Origin: JAQGHB01 sp036384495
GTDB taxonomy: Bacteria; Patescibacteriota; Saccharimonadia; Saccharimonadales; UBA4665
Assembly: GCA_036384495.1 (NCBI GenBank)
Contig: DASVMD010000057.1
Span: forward strand, 1-22,178
Direction: 5' to 3'
Length of the DNA: 22,178 nucleotides
Shown here: piece after piece, positions 1 through 7,940 of the stretch
Layout of the letters: the number at the start of each line of letters is the position of its first letter
Numbering within the stretch: the stretch's first letter is position 1
Made by a program: the position numbers and the translations under genes
Notes under the pieces: model-generated
Told to the model about the DNA's origin: nothing
Databases searched by the model: none
Seen by the model: only the letters and a program-made list of their open reading frames with translations

Positions 1-1
1 T

Positions 2-2293
2 TACTATTCACCTTATGCGGGTGGCAAGTATAACGCTGCGGTTACCGAGGATACGTTTAGTCCATCGGCGCTGCTCAATCGTCAGCATTATATTCTCGAT
101 CAGATGGCCAAGCAGCACTACATTACCCAGCAACAGGCTGATGCCGCCAAGAAAGTAGATGTTTTGGCTCAGGTACACACCCAGCAACCAAAGTATCAGG
201 GTATTAAGGCGCCGTACTTCGTGCTGGCCGCCAAGCAAGAGCTAGAAAATAAATTTGGCGCCGCCACCGTCCAACGAGGAGGCTGGAAAGTCACCACCAC
301 GCTGGACATGAACTTGCAAGATCACGCTGAGCAGCTGGTGGCTTCTAATCTCACCAACGTCAGTAGGCGCACAGCCGGCTTAGCCGACGACGAAGCCAAT
401 GTCACGGAAGATATTCATACCGGGCAGATTGTCGAAATGGTAGGCGGCGTAGACTTTAACAACCCCGAATATGGAGCGCTCAACTTCGGCGCCTCGCAGC
501 TAATATCTCCCGGCTCCACTTTTAAGCCCTACGATTACGTGACGCTACTCAATAACAATAATAATGTCGGCGCTAGCTCAGTCATGTATGACACTCAGGG
601 AGCACTCCCCGCCAAAGGCTACGAATGTACTAACAAAGCCAAGCCAAACGCCCAGGGTACCGGCGGTAACTGTCTATTCGACTATGATTTCATCTATCCA
701 GGGCCGATTACGCTTCGCTACGCACTTGGCGGTTCGCGTAACGTGCCAGCCGTAAAAGCCATGCTCTCGGCCGTCCCTAACGATACCAGTAACGGCAAAA
801 CCACGTCTATTAACAAAGTAATTAGCACCGCTTCCGCGATGATGGCCAACCCGTATCTACAGAAGAGCCACCAAAGCGCTTACAACTGTTACGAGCAAGG
901 TACCGATATCAATAACGCTAAAAAAACTGACGTAACCCAGTGCGGCCCTTCGGCGGCAATCGGTGACGGCGCCTACTTACACCTCGACGACCACGTGAAC
1001 GGTTTTGCCACCCTTGCCAGACTTGGCCAAGCTATACCGCGAACCTACATTTTAGGCGTAGCGGATGCCAACAATAAGAACGTGTACAAGTGGACGCAGC
1101 CCAAGCCCACGCAAGCCGTCAAAGCCGATGCAGCATACATCATAAATGACATGGCGAGCGATCCAAACGCTAGCTACCTACCGCCAGCCTACAAATTCCA
1201 CCGCTTTAACGGCTGGAACTTCGCAGTCAAAACCGGTACCACCAACTACGGCTTCGATGGATTGATGGCCAGCTGGTCAAACAAGTATGCTACCGTCAGC
1301 TGGGTTGGCAACCACACCCGTAACGTCGACATTACTGCTAAAACTGGCACTACCATGGAGCTACTAACCGAGCCCCTAACGCGTGGCATGATGGAATACG
1401 CCCACACTAACGTAAAAGCCGACAACTGGGTACAACCCCCGGATATTAAAACTGCCCCTGGTTTCGTTCAACGCGCCCACGTGCACTATGGCGACGTCGA
1501 ACCTGGCCCTGCTAACGACCTCTACCCTTCATGGTATGTCGGTGGCGGCAATAAGGATACCTCGGCCACGCTCGATAAAGTCTCTAACAAAGTAGCCACT
1601 AGCTGTACGCCAGCGGCCGCCAAAGACACGGTCAGCAACGCCAATGTCGCCTCATTTAACATCGATATCTTTAACGGTGGTAAAACCAATATTGGTAGCT
1701 CAAAATCGTCAACTTCAAGCGGCGCTAGCGCCACCGACGACGTTCACAATTGTAGTGACACCCCTCCTTCGGTCACCTTGACCGCCCCGCCTAGCTGTAC
1801 ATCGAGCGGCTGTACCATTACCGCTACCGTCACCCAGGGCACTCACCCGCTGTCAGATCCTCAGTACGCCCAATTCCCAGGCACCGTGACCTTTACGCTC
1901 AACGGCCAGACCATCCACAGCGAGGGCGTCAGCAATTCACCAAGCACGGTGTCATTCAATTACTCGCCGCCGTCCTCGGGCAGTGGCACGCTCACAGCTA
2001 CCGTTACCGACAGCGTTCTCTACTCCGGAAGTGACAGCACCACGCTTAACTACACCGCTACCTCTGCAACTGCCTTTACGAACTTTTCAGCAGTTGTAAG
2101 CGGCAGTATTGTAGCCTTCTCCTGGGGCGGCGGCAGTGGCAATTTCACCGTCACTCGCAATGACAACAATTCTACCGTATGTAGCACGAGTAACACCTCC
2201 TGTAGCTACCCTAAGGCGGCGTTGCCTGTTGGTACGGCAGTCACTCTCAAGGACGATAACGGCGACTCACCCGTTACCACCACCGTACATTAA
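2..2293 (+). CDS. Class A penicillin-binding protein, C-terminal part (5' end outside window)
   Basis: Peptidoglycan glycosyltransferase/transpeptidase acting outside the membrane. The frame is open from base 2, and the residues before the ATG at 104 (YYSPYAGG..., then ILDQMAKQHYIT) fit the end of a GT51 domain, so that ATG is internal. Penicillin-binding motifs are in order: STFK with the nucleophilic Ser codon at 515-517, SRN near 735, and KTGT near 1230 in VKTGTTNYGFDG. All three transpeptidase motifs are intact. After about base 1500 the protein runs into a Ser/Thr/Asn-rich secreted tail with several Cys pairs (for example CTSSGC) and an Ig-like beta-sandwich around 1760-2085, instead of PASTA repeats. 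It converges on radA and shares 4 bp with it at the stop codons. The family call is firm; the tail function is unknown. Confidence 0.93.
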   Translation, partial: YYSPYAGGKYNAAVTEDTFSPSALLNRQHYILDQMAKQHYITQQQADAAKKVDVLAQVHTQQPKYQGIKAPYFVLAAKQELENKFGAATVQRGGWKVTTTLDMNLQDHAEQLVASNLTNVSRRTAGLADDEANVTEDIHTGQIVEMVGGVDFNNPEYGALNFGASQLISPGSTFKPYDYVTLLNNNNNVGASSVMYDTQGALPAKGYECTNKAKPNAQGTGGNCLFDYDFIYPGPITLRYALGGSRNVPAVKAMLSAVPNDTSNGKTTSINKVISTASAMMANPYLQKSHQSAYNCYEQGTDINNAKKTDVTQCGPSAAIGDGAYLHLDDHVNGFATLARLGQAIPRTYILGVADANNKNVYKWTQPKPTQAVKADAAYIINDMASDPNASYLPPAYKFHRFNGWNFAVKTGTTNYGFDGLMASWSNKYATVSWVGNHTRNVDITAKTGTTMELLTEPLTRGMMEYAHTNVKADNWVQPPDIKTAPGFVQRAHVHYGDVEPGPANDLYPSWYVGGGNKDTSATLDKVSNKVATSCTPAAAKDTVSNANVASFNIDIFNGGKTNIGSSKSSTSSGASATDDVHNCSDTPPSVTLTAPPSCTSSGCTITATVTQGTHPLSDPQYAQFPGTVTFTLNGQTIHSEGVSNSPSTVSFNYSPPSSGSGTLTATVTDSVLYSGSDSTTLNYTATSATAFTNFSAVVSGSIVAFSWGGGSGNFTVTRNDNNSTVCSTSNTSCSYPKAALPVGTAVTLKDDNGDSPVTTTVH

Positions 2294-3639
2294 TCTTTTT
2301 CGAGGAATTGGTTGAGGGCACTGCGGACATCGCTCACGCCGCTCAGTCCCGCTAACTTGTTGCCAGATTTTTGCTTCGGGCCGATGGCGCCATCAAAGCC
2401 AAGCTTTTTAGCTTCGGCGAGGCGCTTGTCGGCATTGGGTACATGACGTACTTCGCCGCTGAGTCCTACTTCGCCAAACACCACCGCGTTTTTCTTGAGC
2501 TGCAAACCTTTGGTAGCCGAGCCTATCGCTAAGCAAATTGCCAGATCGGCGGCCGGTTCGCGAATCTGCATGCCGCCGACAATATTGATATAGATGTCGT
2601 GCTCGGCCAGCTTGAGTTTGGTACGCCGTTCGAGCATGGCCACTAGTAGGTTTAGGCGGTTTAGATCAAAGCCGCTAGCAGCGCGCTTTGGGTAGCCGTA
2701 GCTGGTTTTATTGACTAACGCTTGCACTTCGACCAGTAACGGCCGAGTGCCTTCAAGTGTAGCAAGTACGATCGAACCATCGCTGACCTGCCGTTCCGCA
2801 AGTAGAGCGGCCGAGGGGTTCACGACCGGCTTCAGGCCCTCTTCAACCATTTCAAAAATGCCCGCTTCATTGGTGGAGCCAAAACGGTTTTTAACCGCGC
2901 GCAGCAGCTTAAAGCCACCGTAGCGATCACCCTCTAGTTGTAGCACGACATCTACAACGTGCTCCAGCACCTTAGGACCGGCAATAGCGCCTTCTTTGGT
3001 CACGTGCCCCACAAGGATAATTGCCGTATTGGAAGCCTTGGCGGCGGCCGTTAAAAGCTGCGTGCTGTTGGTAATTTGCGACACGCTGCCGGCGGCGGAG
3101 GAGATAGCCGAAGCCGAAATGGTTTGGATAGAGTCGATAATAACCAGCTTAAATTGGCCGCCGGCGATGGTAGCTGCAATGTCGTCGGCAACGGTGCTGG
3201 TAGCCAGTTGCAGCTCGGAGCGCATGGTGCCAAGCCGCTGCGCACGCATACCAATCTGGTGGGCCGATTCCTCGCCGCTTACGTATAACACCGGTACTGA
3301 GGCCGCAATAGCGTAGGCTAGCTGCAATAACAGTGTGCTTTTGCCAATACCTGGCTGCCCGGCGATCAGATTCACGCTGCCGGCCACAATGCCACCGCCA
3401 AAAACGTCATCGACTTCGGCCATACCGGTACGCAGCCGCGGCTGATCTGTAGCAACAGAGGTGGCTACGGATTCGACCAACAGAGGTCGGCCACTGCTCA
3501 CGCTGCTAGAGATAGCACTGCTGGTCAACTGCTCCTCTAAGGTGTTCCATTCACCGCACTGCGGACACTTTCCGGCCCAACTGGTGGTCATGTGCCCGCA
3601 GTTGCTACAAATATACTGGGTGGCCGGTTTTCGCGCCAT
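2290..3639 (-). CDS. radA: DNA repair protein RadA (Sms)
   Basis: RecA-like ATPase that helps process recombination intermediates in the cytoplasm. The 449 residues match the usual family length. An N-terminal zinc finger uses Cys11, Cys14, Cys25 and Cys28. Walker A is GQPGIGKST (about 94-102), Walker B is LVIIDS (165-170), and the RadA-specific KNRFG motif is at 250-254. A Lon-protease-like C-terminal domain follows. The start is supported by a strong Shine-Dalgarno site, GGAGGAG, just upstream of the ATG. The 110-bp upstream region holds a perfect TATAAT on this strand (3705-3710), which would give a leader of about 60 nt. It is a single gene, divergent from the 3750 gene and convergent with the PBP. 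Confidence 0.97.
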   Translation of the reverse strand: MARKPATQYICSNCGHMTTSWAGKCPQCGEWNTLEEQLTSSAISSSVSSGRPLLVESVATSVATDQPRLRTGMAEVDDVFGGGIVAGSVNLIAGQPGIGKSTLLLQLAYAIAASVPVLYVSGEESAHQIGMRAQRLGTMRSELQLATSTVADDIAATIAGGQFKLVIIDSIQTISASAISSAAGSVSQITNSTQLLTAAAKASNTAIILVGHVTKEGAIAGPKVLEHVVDVVLQLEGDRYGGFKLLRAVKNRFGSTNEAGIFEMVEEGLKPVVNPSAALLAERQVSDGSIVLATLEGTRPLLVEVQALVNKTSYGYPKRAASGFDLNRLNLLVAMLERRTKLKLAEHDIYINIVGGMQIREPAADLAICLAIGSATKGLQLKKNAVVFGEVGLSGEVRHVPNADKRLAEAKKLGFDGAIGPKQKSGNKLAGLSGVSDVRSALNQFLEKD

Positions 3640-3688
3640 TACTCCTCCGCTTTCTTATCAAAGTCTACCATTTATTATGGGTTAAACA

Positions 3689-3717
3689 ATGAAATTTTGC
3701 TTAAATTATAGTATTAT
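3689..3717 (+). promoter_or_regulatory. Putative promoter of the 3750 gene
   Basis: The -35-like ATGAAA (3689-3694), a 17-bp spacer and the -10 TATTAT (3712-3717) lie about 33 bp before the ATG at 3750. The opposite-strand TATAAT at 3705-3710 would serve radA, so the two promoters interleave. Judged by eye only. Confidence 0.45.
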
Positions 3718-3749
3718 TGTGGTTATTACGTTGAGCAGGGAGATCTAAG

Positions 3750-4194
3750 ATGTTATTACGTACGACTATAGACAGAGTTCTTCCCGTCAAGAAGAATGAA
3801 ACAAGAGTTTCTCCGGAAGCCCAGCGCCTGCTCTACCAAGGCACGTATTGGATGTCCAAAACCATTGTCAAAGCCTACTCACTATCCGCTACTACCTCAG
3901 GCATTCTTGAACCGCGCTGGCAAAGTGATATCCCTGCACACAAAGAATTTGTTGAACGCCGCAAACGTTTGGGGGGGCGGCATTATGCGCTCGAATCACG
4001 GTGAATTTACTGCAGAGTGGAAACATGGGCTTAAACCAAGCCCCGGCTATGAAGAACTGGATCAGCCAGGCGTATTGGAGCGCGCCTCACGCGTGGAGAG
4101 CGTTGCACGCAGCATCAAAGTAGCAGCAGGAGCCTTAGCTCTTAGCGAAGCTACGCAGCTTGTTCTGCATGGAAGCTTCGTTCCGCATCTGTAG
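3750..4194 (+). pseudogene. Small orphan gene split by a +1 frameshift at a G7 run
   Basis: No family recognised. The first part starts at ATG 3750 behind a good AGGGA Shine-Dalgarno (3737-3741) and reads about 74 sensible residues (MLLRTTIDRVLPVKKNET...FVERRKRLGG), then hits a TGA at 4002-4004. Moving to the next frame at the run of seven Gs (3971-3977) continues a protein-like sequence (GIMRSNHGEFTAEWKHGL... to SFVPHL) ending at the stop at 4192-4194. With six Gs, one 147-aa protein results. The overlapping reading from ATG 3796 is Pro/Cys-rich before the G run and looks like a shadow. Explanations are a sequencing or assembly error, a real pseudogene, or slippage-based phase variation. A separate start at ATG 3985, using the G run as a poor ribosome site, is possible but less likely. 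Confidence 0.6.
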
Positions 4195-4196
4195 CC

Positions 4197-5201
4197 TTAC
4201 TGAATTGTGCTAGCTGAGGCGGTGAGGTCCTTAACCAGGCTGTCAATTTCGCCGGCTGTCTCATTTCGAGCAGCTACCAGTTGGTTGTACTGATCAACCA
4301 TGGCTTTGAGGCTTTCCACCTGACGATTATATTGGCTGACCAGTTGGTTGTAGCCAGGCACAGCCGCGTTGTAGCTTGTTGTGTCGCCGTTGGAACGCAG
4401 GTTGGCTAACGATGTCTGGCGGTCAGTGATATCGGCCTGCTCAGACCGCAGATTGGCCTCCAGATCATCAATTTGGGCTTTCAGCGCCTTGAGTTGGGCG
4501 TCATCCTGCGTAACGGCCGCTTGCCGAGAAGAAAATTCCGCTTGGTAGGCGGCCGCGTAGCCAGTCACGCGTGAGCGATCGGTAAAGTACTGCTTGTAGT
4601 ATGACTCCAGGCCGGGCGGCAAATCAGCAACCTCGGTGCCAAACACCGAGTGCATTTCGTTGGTCACATCATGCGGCTCGGACTTTTTATAGGCAGCGAT
4701 GGTGTTCAAGATGCGCTGGTCGTGCAGATCGTGTTGGTAGTAATCGTTTAGGAGAGCATCGACACGCTTGCGTTCCTTACTGCTCAGACGATCATAGGCT
4801 CCGTGCAGCATTTCGTGGGCCGCCGTCACCTGTTGTACGCCACTCAAGCGCGGGTCACTCACCTGCAACAAAAAGATGCCGTTCTGACCGCCGTGGTAGC
4901 ACCCCAGGACAATTGTTTGCTCACCCCCGTTATTGGGGCAGCTATTGCTAAAAATATTCTTTGCCAGAATCGATGGATGGTTTACGTCAAAGACCTTGCG
5001 CGCATAGGGCGTCATCGTGTCCTGGTCAGCCAGCGCCGCTACCTCTGCCGGAGCCTGGTAGCCACGCAACTGCCAGGTATCTTGCAGATTCTGGCGATTG
5101 ACGGCCGCAAACCCCAACAATCCAACCCAAACTATTACAAGCAGCAGCCATGCTGGGTTAACGTTTCCGGCTTGTGAGTATTTATTCTGCAGTCGTGGCA
5201 T
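4197..5201 (-). CDS. Membrane-anchored HExxH metallopeptidase-like protein with C-terminal coiled coil
   Basis: Predicted zinc-dependent peptidase or relative, 334 aa. A single N-terminal membrane segment (about 16-34) with Lys/Arg before it suggests an N-in anchor with the rest outside. An HExxH motif, HEMLH (129-133), lies in AAHEMLHGAYDRLS. About 50 residues later, NEMHSVFGTE (181-190) offers Glu182, His184 or Glu190 as a possible third zinc ligand. Residues about 225-334 are heptad-like and rich in Gln, Asp and Leu, consistent with a long coiled coil. The ATG lies inside the end of clpC (20-bp overlap) without a clear Shine-Dalgarno, suggesting translational coupling. Similar sequences are, from memory, common as hypothetical proteins in Saccharibacteria. 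Enzyme activity and substrate are unknown. Confidence 0.75.
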   Translation of the reverse strand: MPRLQNKYSQAGNVNPAWLLLVIVWVGLLGFAAVNRQNLQDTWQLRGYQAPAEVAALADQDTMTPYARKVFDVNHPSILAKNIFSNSCPNNGGEQTIVLGCYHGGQNGIFLLQVSDPRLSGVQQVTAAHEMLHGAYDRLSSKERKRVDALLNDYYQHDLHDQRILNTIAAYKKSEPHDVTNEMHSVFGTEVADLPPGLESYYKQYFTDRSRVTGYAAAYQAEFSSRQAAVTQDDAQLKALKAQIDDLEANLRSEQADITDRQTSLANLRSNGDTTSYNAAVPGYNQLVSQYNRQVESLKAMVDQYNQLVAARNETAGEIDSLVKDLTASASTIQ

Positions 5202-7659
5202 AGGTAAGCGCGCTGTTTTTGCTTGCTACCTGAATAATATCACCTTTTTCGTATTTTTCATCGAGTAAGTCGAGCGCCAAATGATCTTCGATAGTGTCCT
5301 GAATGAGACGCCGCAGTGGTCGCACACCATTTTTAGGGTCGTACCCGTGGTCGAGCAGATATTGCTTGGCACCATTGTTGAGCTGGACACTGAGACCCTT
5401 ACGTTGCAAGCGATTTTTGAGCTCGTCGATTTGCAAGTCAATGATGCGGTAAATGTCTTTTTGGGTGAGGGCCCGGAAGACAATGGTTTTATCGATGCGG
5501 TTCAGTAGCTCGGGCCTCAGCAGCTTCTTGAGCTCCTCGTGGACACGGGTTTTATTGGTTTCGTGGAGCTCGTCGAGGTCTTTCAGCTCGCTTGATTTAC
5601 TGGCATGGAAACCAAAGTTTGCCTCTTTTTGCAGCTTGTCGGCTCCAACGTTACTGGTCATGATGACAATGGTGTTCGTGAAGTCGATCTTGCGGCCCTT
5701 GGCATCTGTTAAGTAGCCATCCTCAAGCATTTGGAGCAGCATGTTAAAGACATCTGGGTGGGCTTTTTCGATCTCATCGAACAGTACCAGGCTGTACGGT
5801 TGGCGACGGATTTTATCGGTTAGTTGACCACCTTCGTCGTAGCCTACATAACCGGCGGGTGCACCCACTAAGCGTGACACGTTATGATGCTCGTGGAATT
5901 CGGACATATCGATCTTCACCAGTGCATCTTCGCTGCCAAAGAATTCTCGCGCCAACACGCGGGCCAGCTCGGTCTTACCAACGCCGGTTGGGCCCAAGAA
6001 AATGAATGAACCAATTGGCCGCTTTTCGGTGCCGATGCCGCTACGGTTGCGGCGAATTGCCTTAGATACGGCTTCAACGGCTTCGTTCTGGCCGATCACG
6101 TACTTACCAAGTGTTTTCTCGAGCGTCAACAGATATTTCGCTTCGCTGCGGATCACCTTTTTAACTGGTACGCCGGTCATGCGCGCAACCACGTCGGCCA
6201 AATCTTCGCTGGTCAGCGTCAGGCGCTTGGCTTGCTTGCCGTCGGCGTGCTCCTTTTTAAGCTGTTCACTGATCTGTGAGGCCTTGGTTTTAGCCTTGGC
6301 GGCACGTTCGTAATCCTCGGCGTCTACGGCTTCTTCGATTTGGGCATTGACCAGCTTGAGTTCTTTTTGCAGCTTGCGCACTTCGGGACTGGTTTTGCCC
6401 TTATCAACACGCAAATGCGCAGCGGTTTCGTCGATCAGGTCAATAGCTTTGTCAGGCATGAAGCGGTCGTTAATATAGCGCTTGGCGAGCATTACGGCAT
6501 CTTCCAGCACTTCGTCGCTGATTTTAACGCCGTGGAATTTCTCGTAGTGCTTGCGCAGGCCCTTTAAGATTGCCAGGGTTTCGCTTGGCGTAGTTTCGGG
6601 TACCTGGATAGGCTGGAAACGGCGCTCCAGAGCAGCATCTTTTTCGATGTGCTTGGTGTATTCGACAGTGGTAGTAGCGCCGATAACTTGGATTTTACCG
6701 CGAGCTAGGGCCGGCTTCAGGATGTTGCCGGCGTCCATGGCACCTTCGGCGGCTCCGGCGCCAACAATAAGGTGAAGCTCGTCAATAAAGACCACTGTTT
6801 TAGTATCTTTTTCGAGTTCGGACATGACTTTTTTGAGACGCTCTTCGAATTCACCGCGGTACTTAGTGCCGGCGATCATGCCAGCCAGATCAAGCATTAC
6901 AATTCGTTTGTCGAGCAAGCTATCGGGGACGTCTTCGCTAATAATTCGTTGAGCCAGGCCCTCCACGATAGCAGTTTTACCGACGCCCGGTTCACCAATT
7001 AATACAGGGTTATTTTTAGTGCGGCGATTCAAAATAGTAATCACCCGGCGGATCTGATTCTCGCGGCCCACAACTGGGTCAAGCTTGCCTTCGCGGGCTT
7101 GCTGGGTGAGATCGGTACCATAAAAATCAAGCGCGGTCTTTTTGGCTTTTTTGCCACCACGGCGCGAGCCGGTTCCGGCTTCGCCCTCTTCGTACTGCTG
7201 CTTGTTAAAGAATTGCTCGAGTTCGCTCACGACGGCGTCAACATCGATGTTCATGTCGCGCAGCAAGATGGTGGCGCGGGCGTTCTTTTGGCTCAAAATG
7301 CTATACAGGATGTGCTCGGTGCCGCAATATTCCTGCGAGTAATCCTGGGCGACATCGTAGGCCATTTTAAGTGTCAGCTTGGCAGTTTCGCTGAGGCCTT
7401 TAGCGCCGACATTGATAACAAGTGTTTTGGGTGTCATATTGAGCGCGATACGAGCGCGGTCAAGTGTTACACCGGTACCCTCAAGCACCTTGGCGCCCAT
7501 ACTGCCGTCTTGCGCAAGGATGCCGAGCAAGAGGTGCTCAGTGCCGACATAGGCGCTACCAAAGCTCCGCGCGATAGCATCGGCGTGCTTGAGGCTTTGC
7601 AAAGCGTTATTAGTTAGGTGATTCAGAAATTCATGGAAGTCTTGGGAATCTGGCATCAT
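5182..7659 (-). CDS. clpC: ATP-dependent Clp protease ATP-binding subunit ClpC
   Basis: Hexameric AAA+ unfoldase that feeds substrates to ClpP. From the ATG at 7659 it is 825 aa. Order: Clp N-terminal repeats (FHEFLNHLTNNALQSL, YVGTEHLLLGIL), AAA-1 with GEPGVGKTA and FIDELH, a UVR-containing middle domain (EDYERAAKAKTKASQI), and AAA-2 with GPTGVGKTE and LFDEIEKAH. An FGF tripeptide in the expected loop after TSNVGADKL matches the ClpP-docking VGF/LGF loop of ClpC proteins. The frame is open to 7725, but ATG 7659 has AAGGGG (7667-7672) at 7-nt spacing and the promoter lies between the two, so the longer start is rejected. The gene is under a CIRCE operator and probably cotranscribed with the HExxH gene. 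No clpP is in the window. Confidence 0.97.
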   Translation of the reverse strand: MMPDSQDFHEFLNHLTNNALQSLKHADAIARSFGSAYVGTEHLLLGILAQDGSMGAKVLEGTGVTLDRARIALNMTPKTLVINVGAKGLSETAKLTLKMAYDVAQDYSQEYCGTEHILYSILSQKNARATILLRDMNIDVDAVVSELEQFFNKQQYEEGEAGTGSRRGGKKAKKTALDFYGTDLTQQAREGKLDPVVGRENQIRRVITILNRRTKNNPVLIGEPGVGKTAIVEGLAQRIISEDVPDSLLDKRIVMLDLAGMIAGTKYRGEFEERLKKVMSELEKDTKTVVFIDELHLIVGAGAAEGAMDAGNILKPALARGKIQVIGATTTVEYTKHIEKDAALERRFQPIQVPETTPSETLAILKGLRKHYEKFHGVKISDEVLEDAVMLAKRYINDRFMPDKAIDLIDETAAHLRVDKGKTSPEVRKLQKELKLVNAQIEEAVDAEDYERAAKAKTKASQISEQLKKEHADGKQAKRLTLTSEDLADVVARMTGVPVKKVIRSEAKYLLTLEKTLGKYVIGQNEAVEAVSKAIRRNRSGIGTEKRPIGSFIFLGPTGVGKTELARVLAREFFGSEDALVKIDMSEFHEHHNVSRLVGAPAGYVGYDEGGQLTDKIRRQPYSLVLFDEIEKAHPDVFNMLLQMLEDGYLTDAKGRKIDFTNTIVIMTSNVGADKLQKEANFGFHASKSSELKDLDELHETNKTRVHEELKKLLRPELLNRIDKTIVFRALTQKDIYRIIDLQIDELKNRLQRKGLSVQLNNGAKQYLLDHGYDPKNGVRPLRRLIQDTIEDHLALDLLDEKYEKGDIIQVASKNSALTYATTAE

Positions 7660-7704
7660 ATTTTGTCCCCTTCTAGCGAGCGTTTTAGATATTTCGCTAA
7701 TTCC

Positions 7705-7741
7705 ATTATAGCAATTAGCACTCAAAGGTCAAGAGTGCTAA
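7705..7741 (-). promoter_or_regulatory. clpC promoter with perfect CIRCE operator (HrcA site)
   Basis: Bases 7715-7741 read TTAGCACTC, nine bases, GAGTGCTAA: a perfect 9-9-9 CIRCE inverted repeat, the operator bound by the heat-shock repressor HrcA. On the minus strand the CIRCE spacer itself holds the -35 TTGACC (7727-7732), followed after 16 bp by a perfect -10 TATAAT (7705-7710). Transcription would start near 7698 and give a leader of about 39 nt. HrcA binding would directly cover the -35. hrcA itself is not in this window. Confidence 0.93.
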
Positions 7742-7743
7742 TT
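7728..7743. repeat. 16-bp direct repeat, copy 1 (inside CIRCE)
   Basis: GTCAAGAGTGCTAATT is repeated exactly at 7909-7924. This copy contains the right arm of the functional CIRCE. A further TCTGTT match follows both copies. Confidence 0.85.
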
Positions 7744-7940
7744 CTCTCTGTTGATTGGGCGATTTGGCATGGCTAGATCGTTATTTTCTTTGAAGCCCAG
7801 AGCGACCGTTAGCCCTAGCTACCGTGAGCTGGACTGGAGAAGAAGATGGCGAGTTAGACAGCTGCCAAATTGTTCAAGCAATGGTGAGAATTGGGACTTT
7901 TGACCTTAGTCAAGAGTGCTAATTTGATCTGTTAAATAGT
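7742..7940. other. Non-coding gap between the 213-aa gene and clpC
   Basis: About 199 bp with no convincing gene. It carries the degenerate CIRCE-like element at its left-gene end. TTGAC-CTTA-GTCAA (7900-7913) is a small palindrome without a T tract, so no terminator is called. Confidence 0.6.
7886..7924. promoter_or_regulatory. Degenerate second CIRCE-like element
   Basis: The right arm GAGTGCTAA (7914-7922) is perfect. The left arm TTGGGACTT (7891-7899) matches 6 of 9 positions, and the spacer is 14 nt (7900-7913) instead of 9. Read on the plus strand, 7886-7905 matches the minus-strand clpC operator/-35 region at 17 of 20 positions. It lies in the 199-bp gap between the 213-aa gene and the clpC CIRCE. 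It may be a decayed or auxiliary HrcA site. Confidence 0.5.

Noticed and set aside
3796..3970. Independent start at ATG 3796 for the small orphan
   Set aside because: The translation before the G run is Pro/Cys-rich and less protein-like than the other frame, and no Shine-Dalgarno precedes it.
4147..4179. Imperfect hairpin (GAAGCT...AGCTTC with GCAG/CTGC) at the end of the frameshifted gene
   Set aside because: Bulged stem, no T tract, lies within coding sequence; not a convincing terminator.
7099..7617. 172-aa open frame on the plus strand inside clpC
   Set aside because: Antisense shadow of a highly conserved gene with no ribosome site or family resemblance.
7660..7725. 22-codon N-terminal extension of ClpC
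   Set aside because: It covers the -10 box and CIRCE left arm, and the Shine-Dalgarno site points to ATG 7659.
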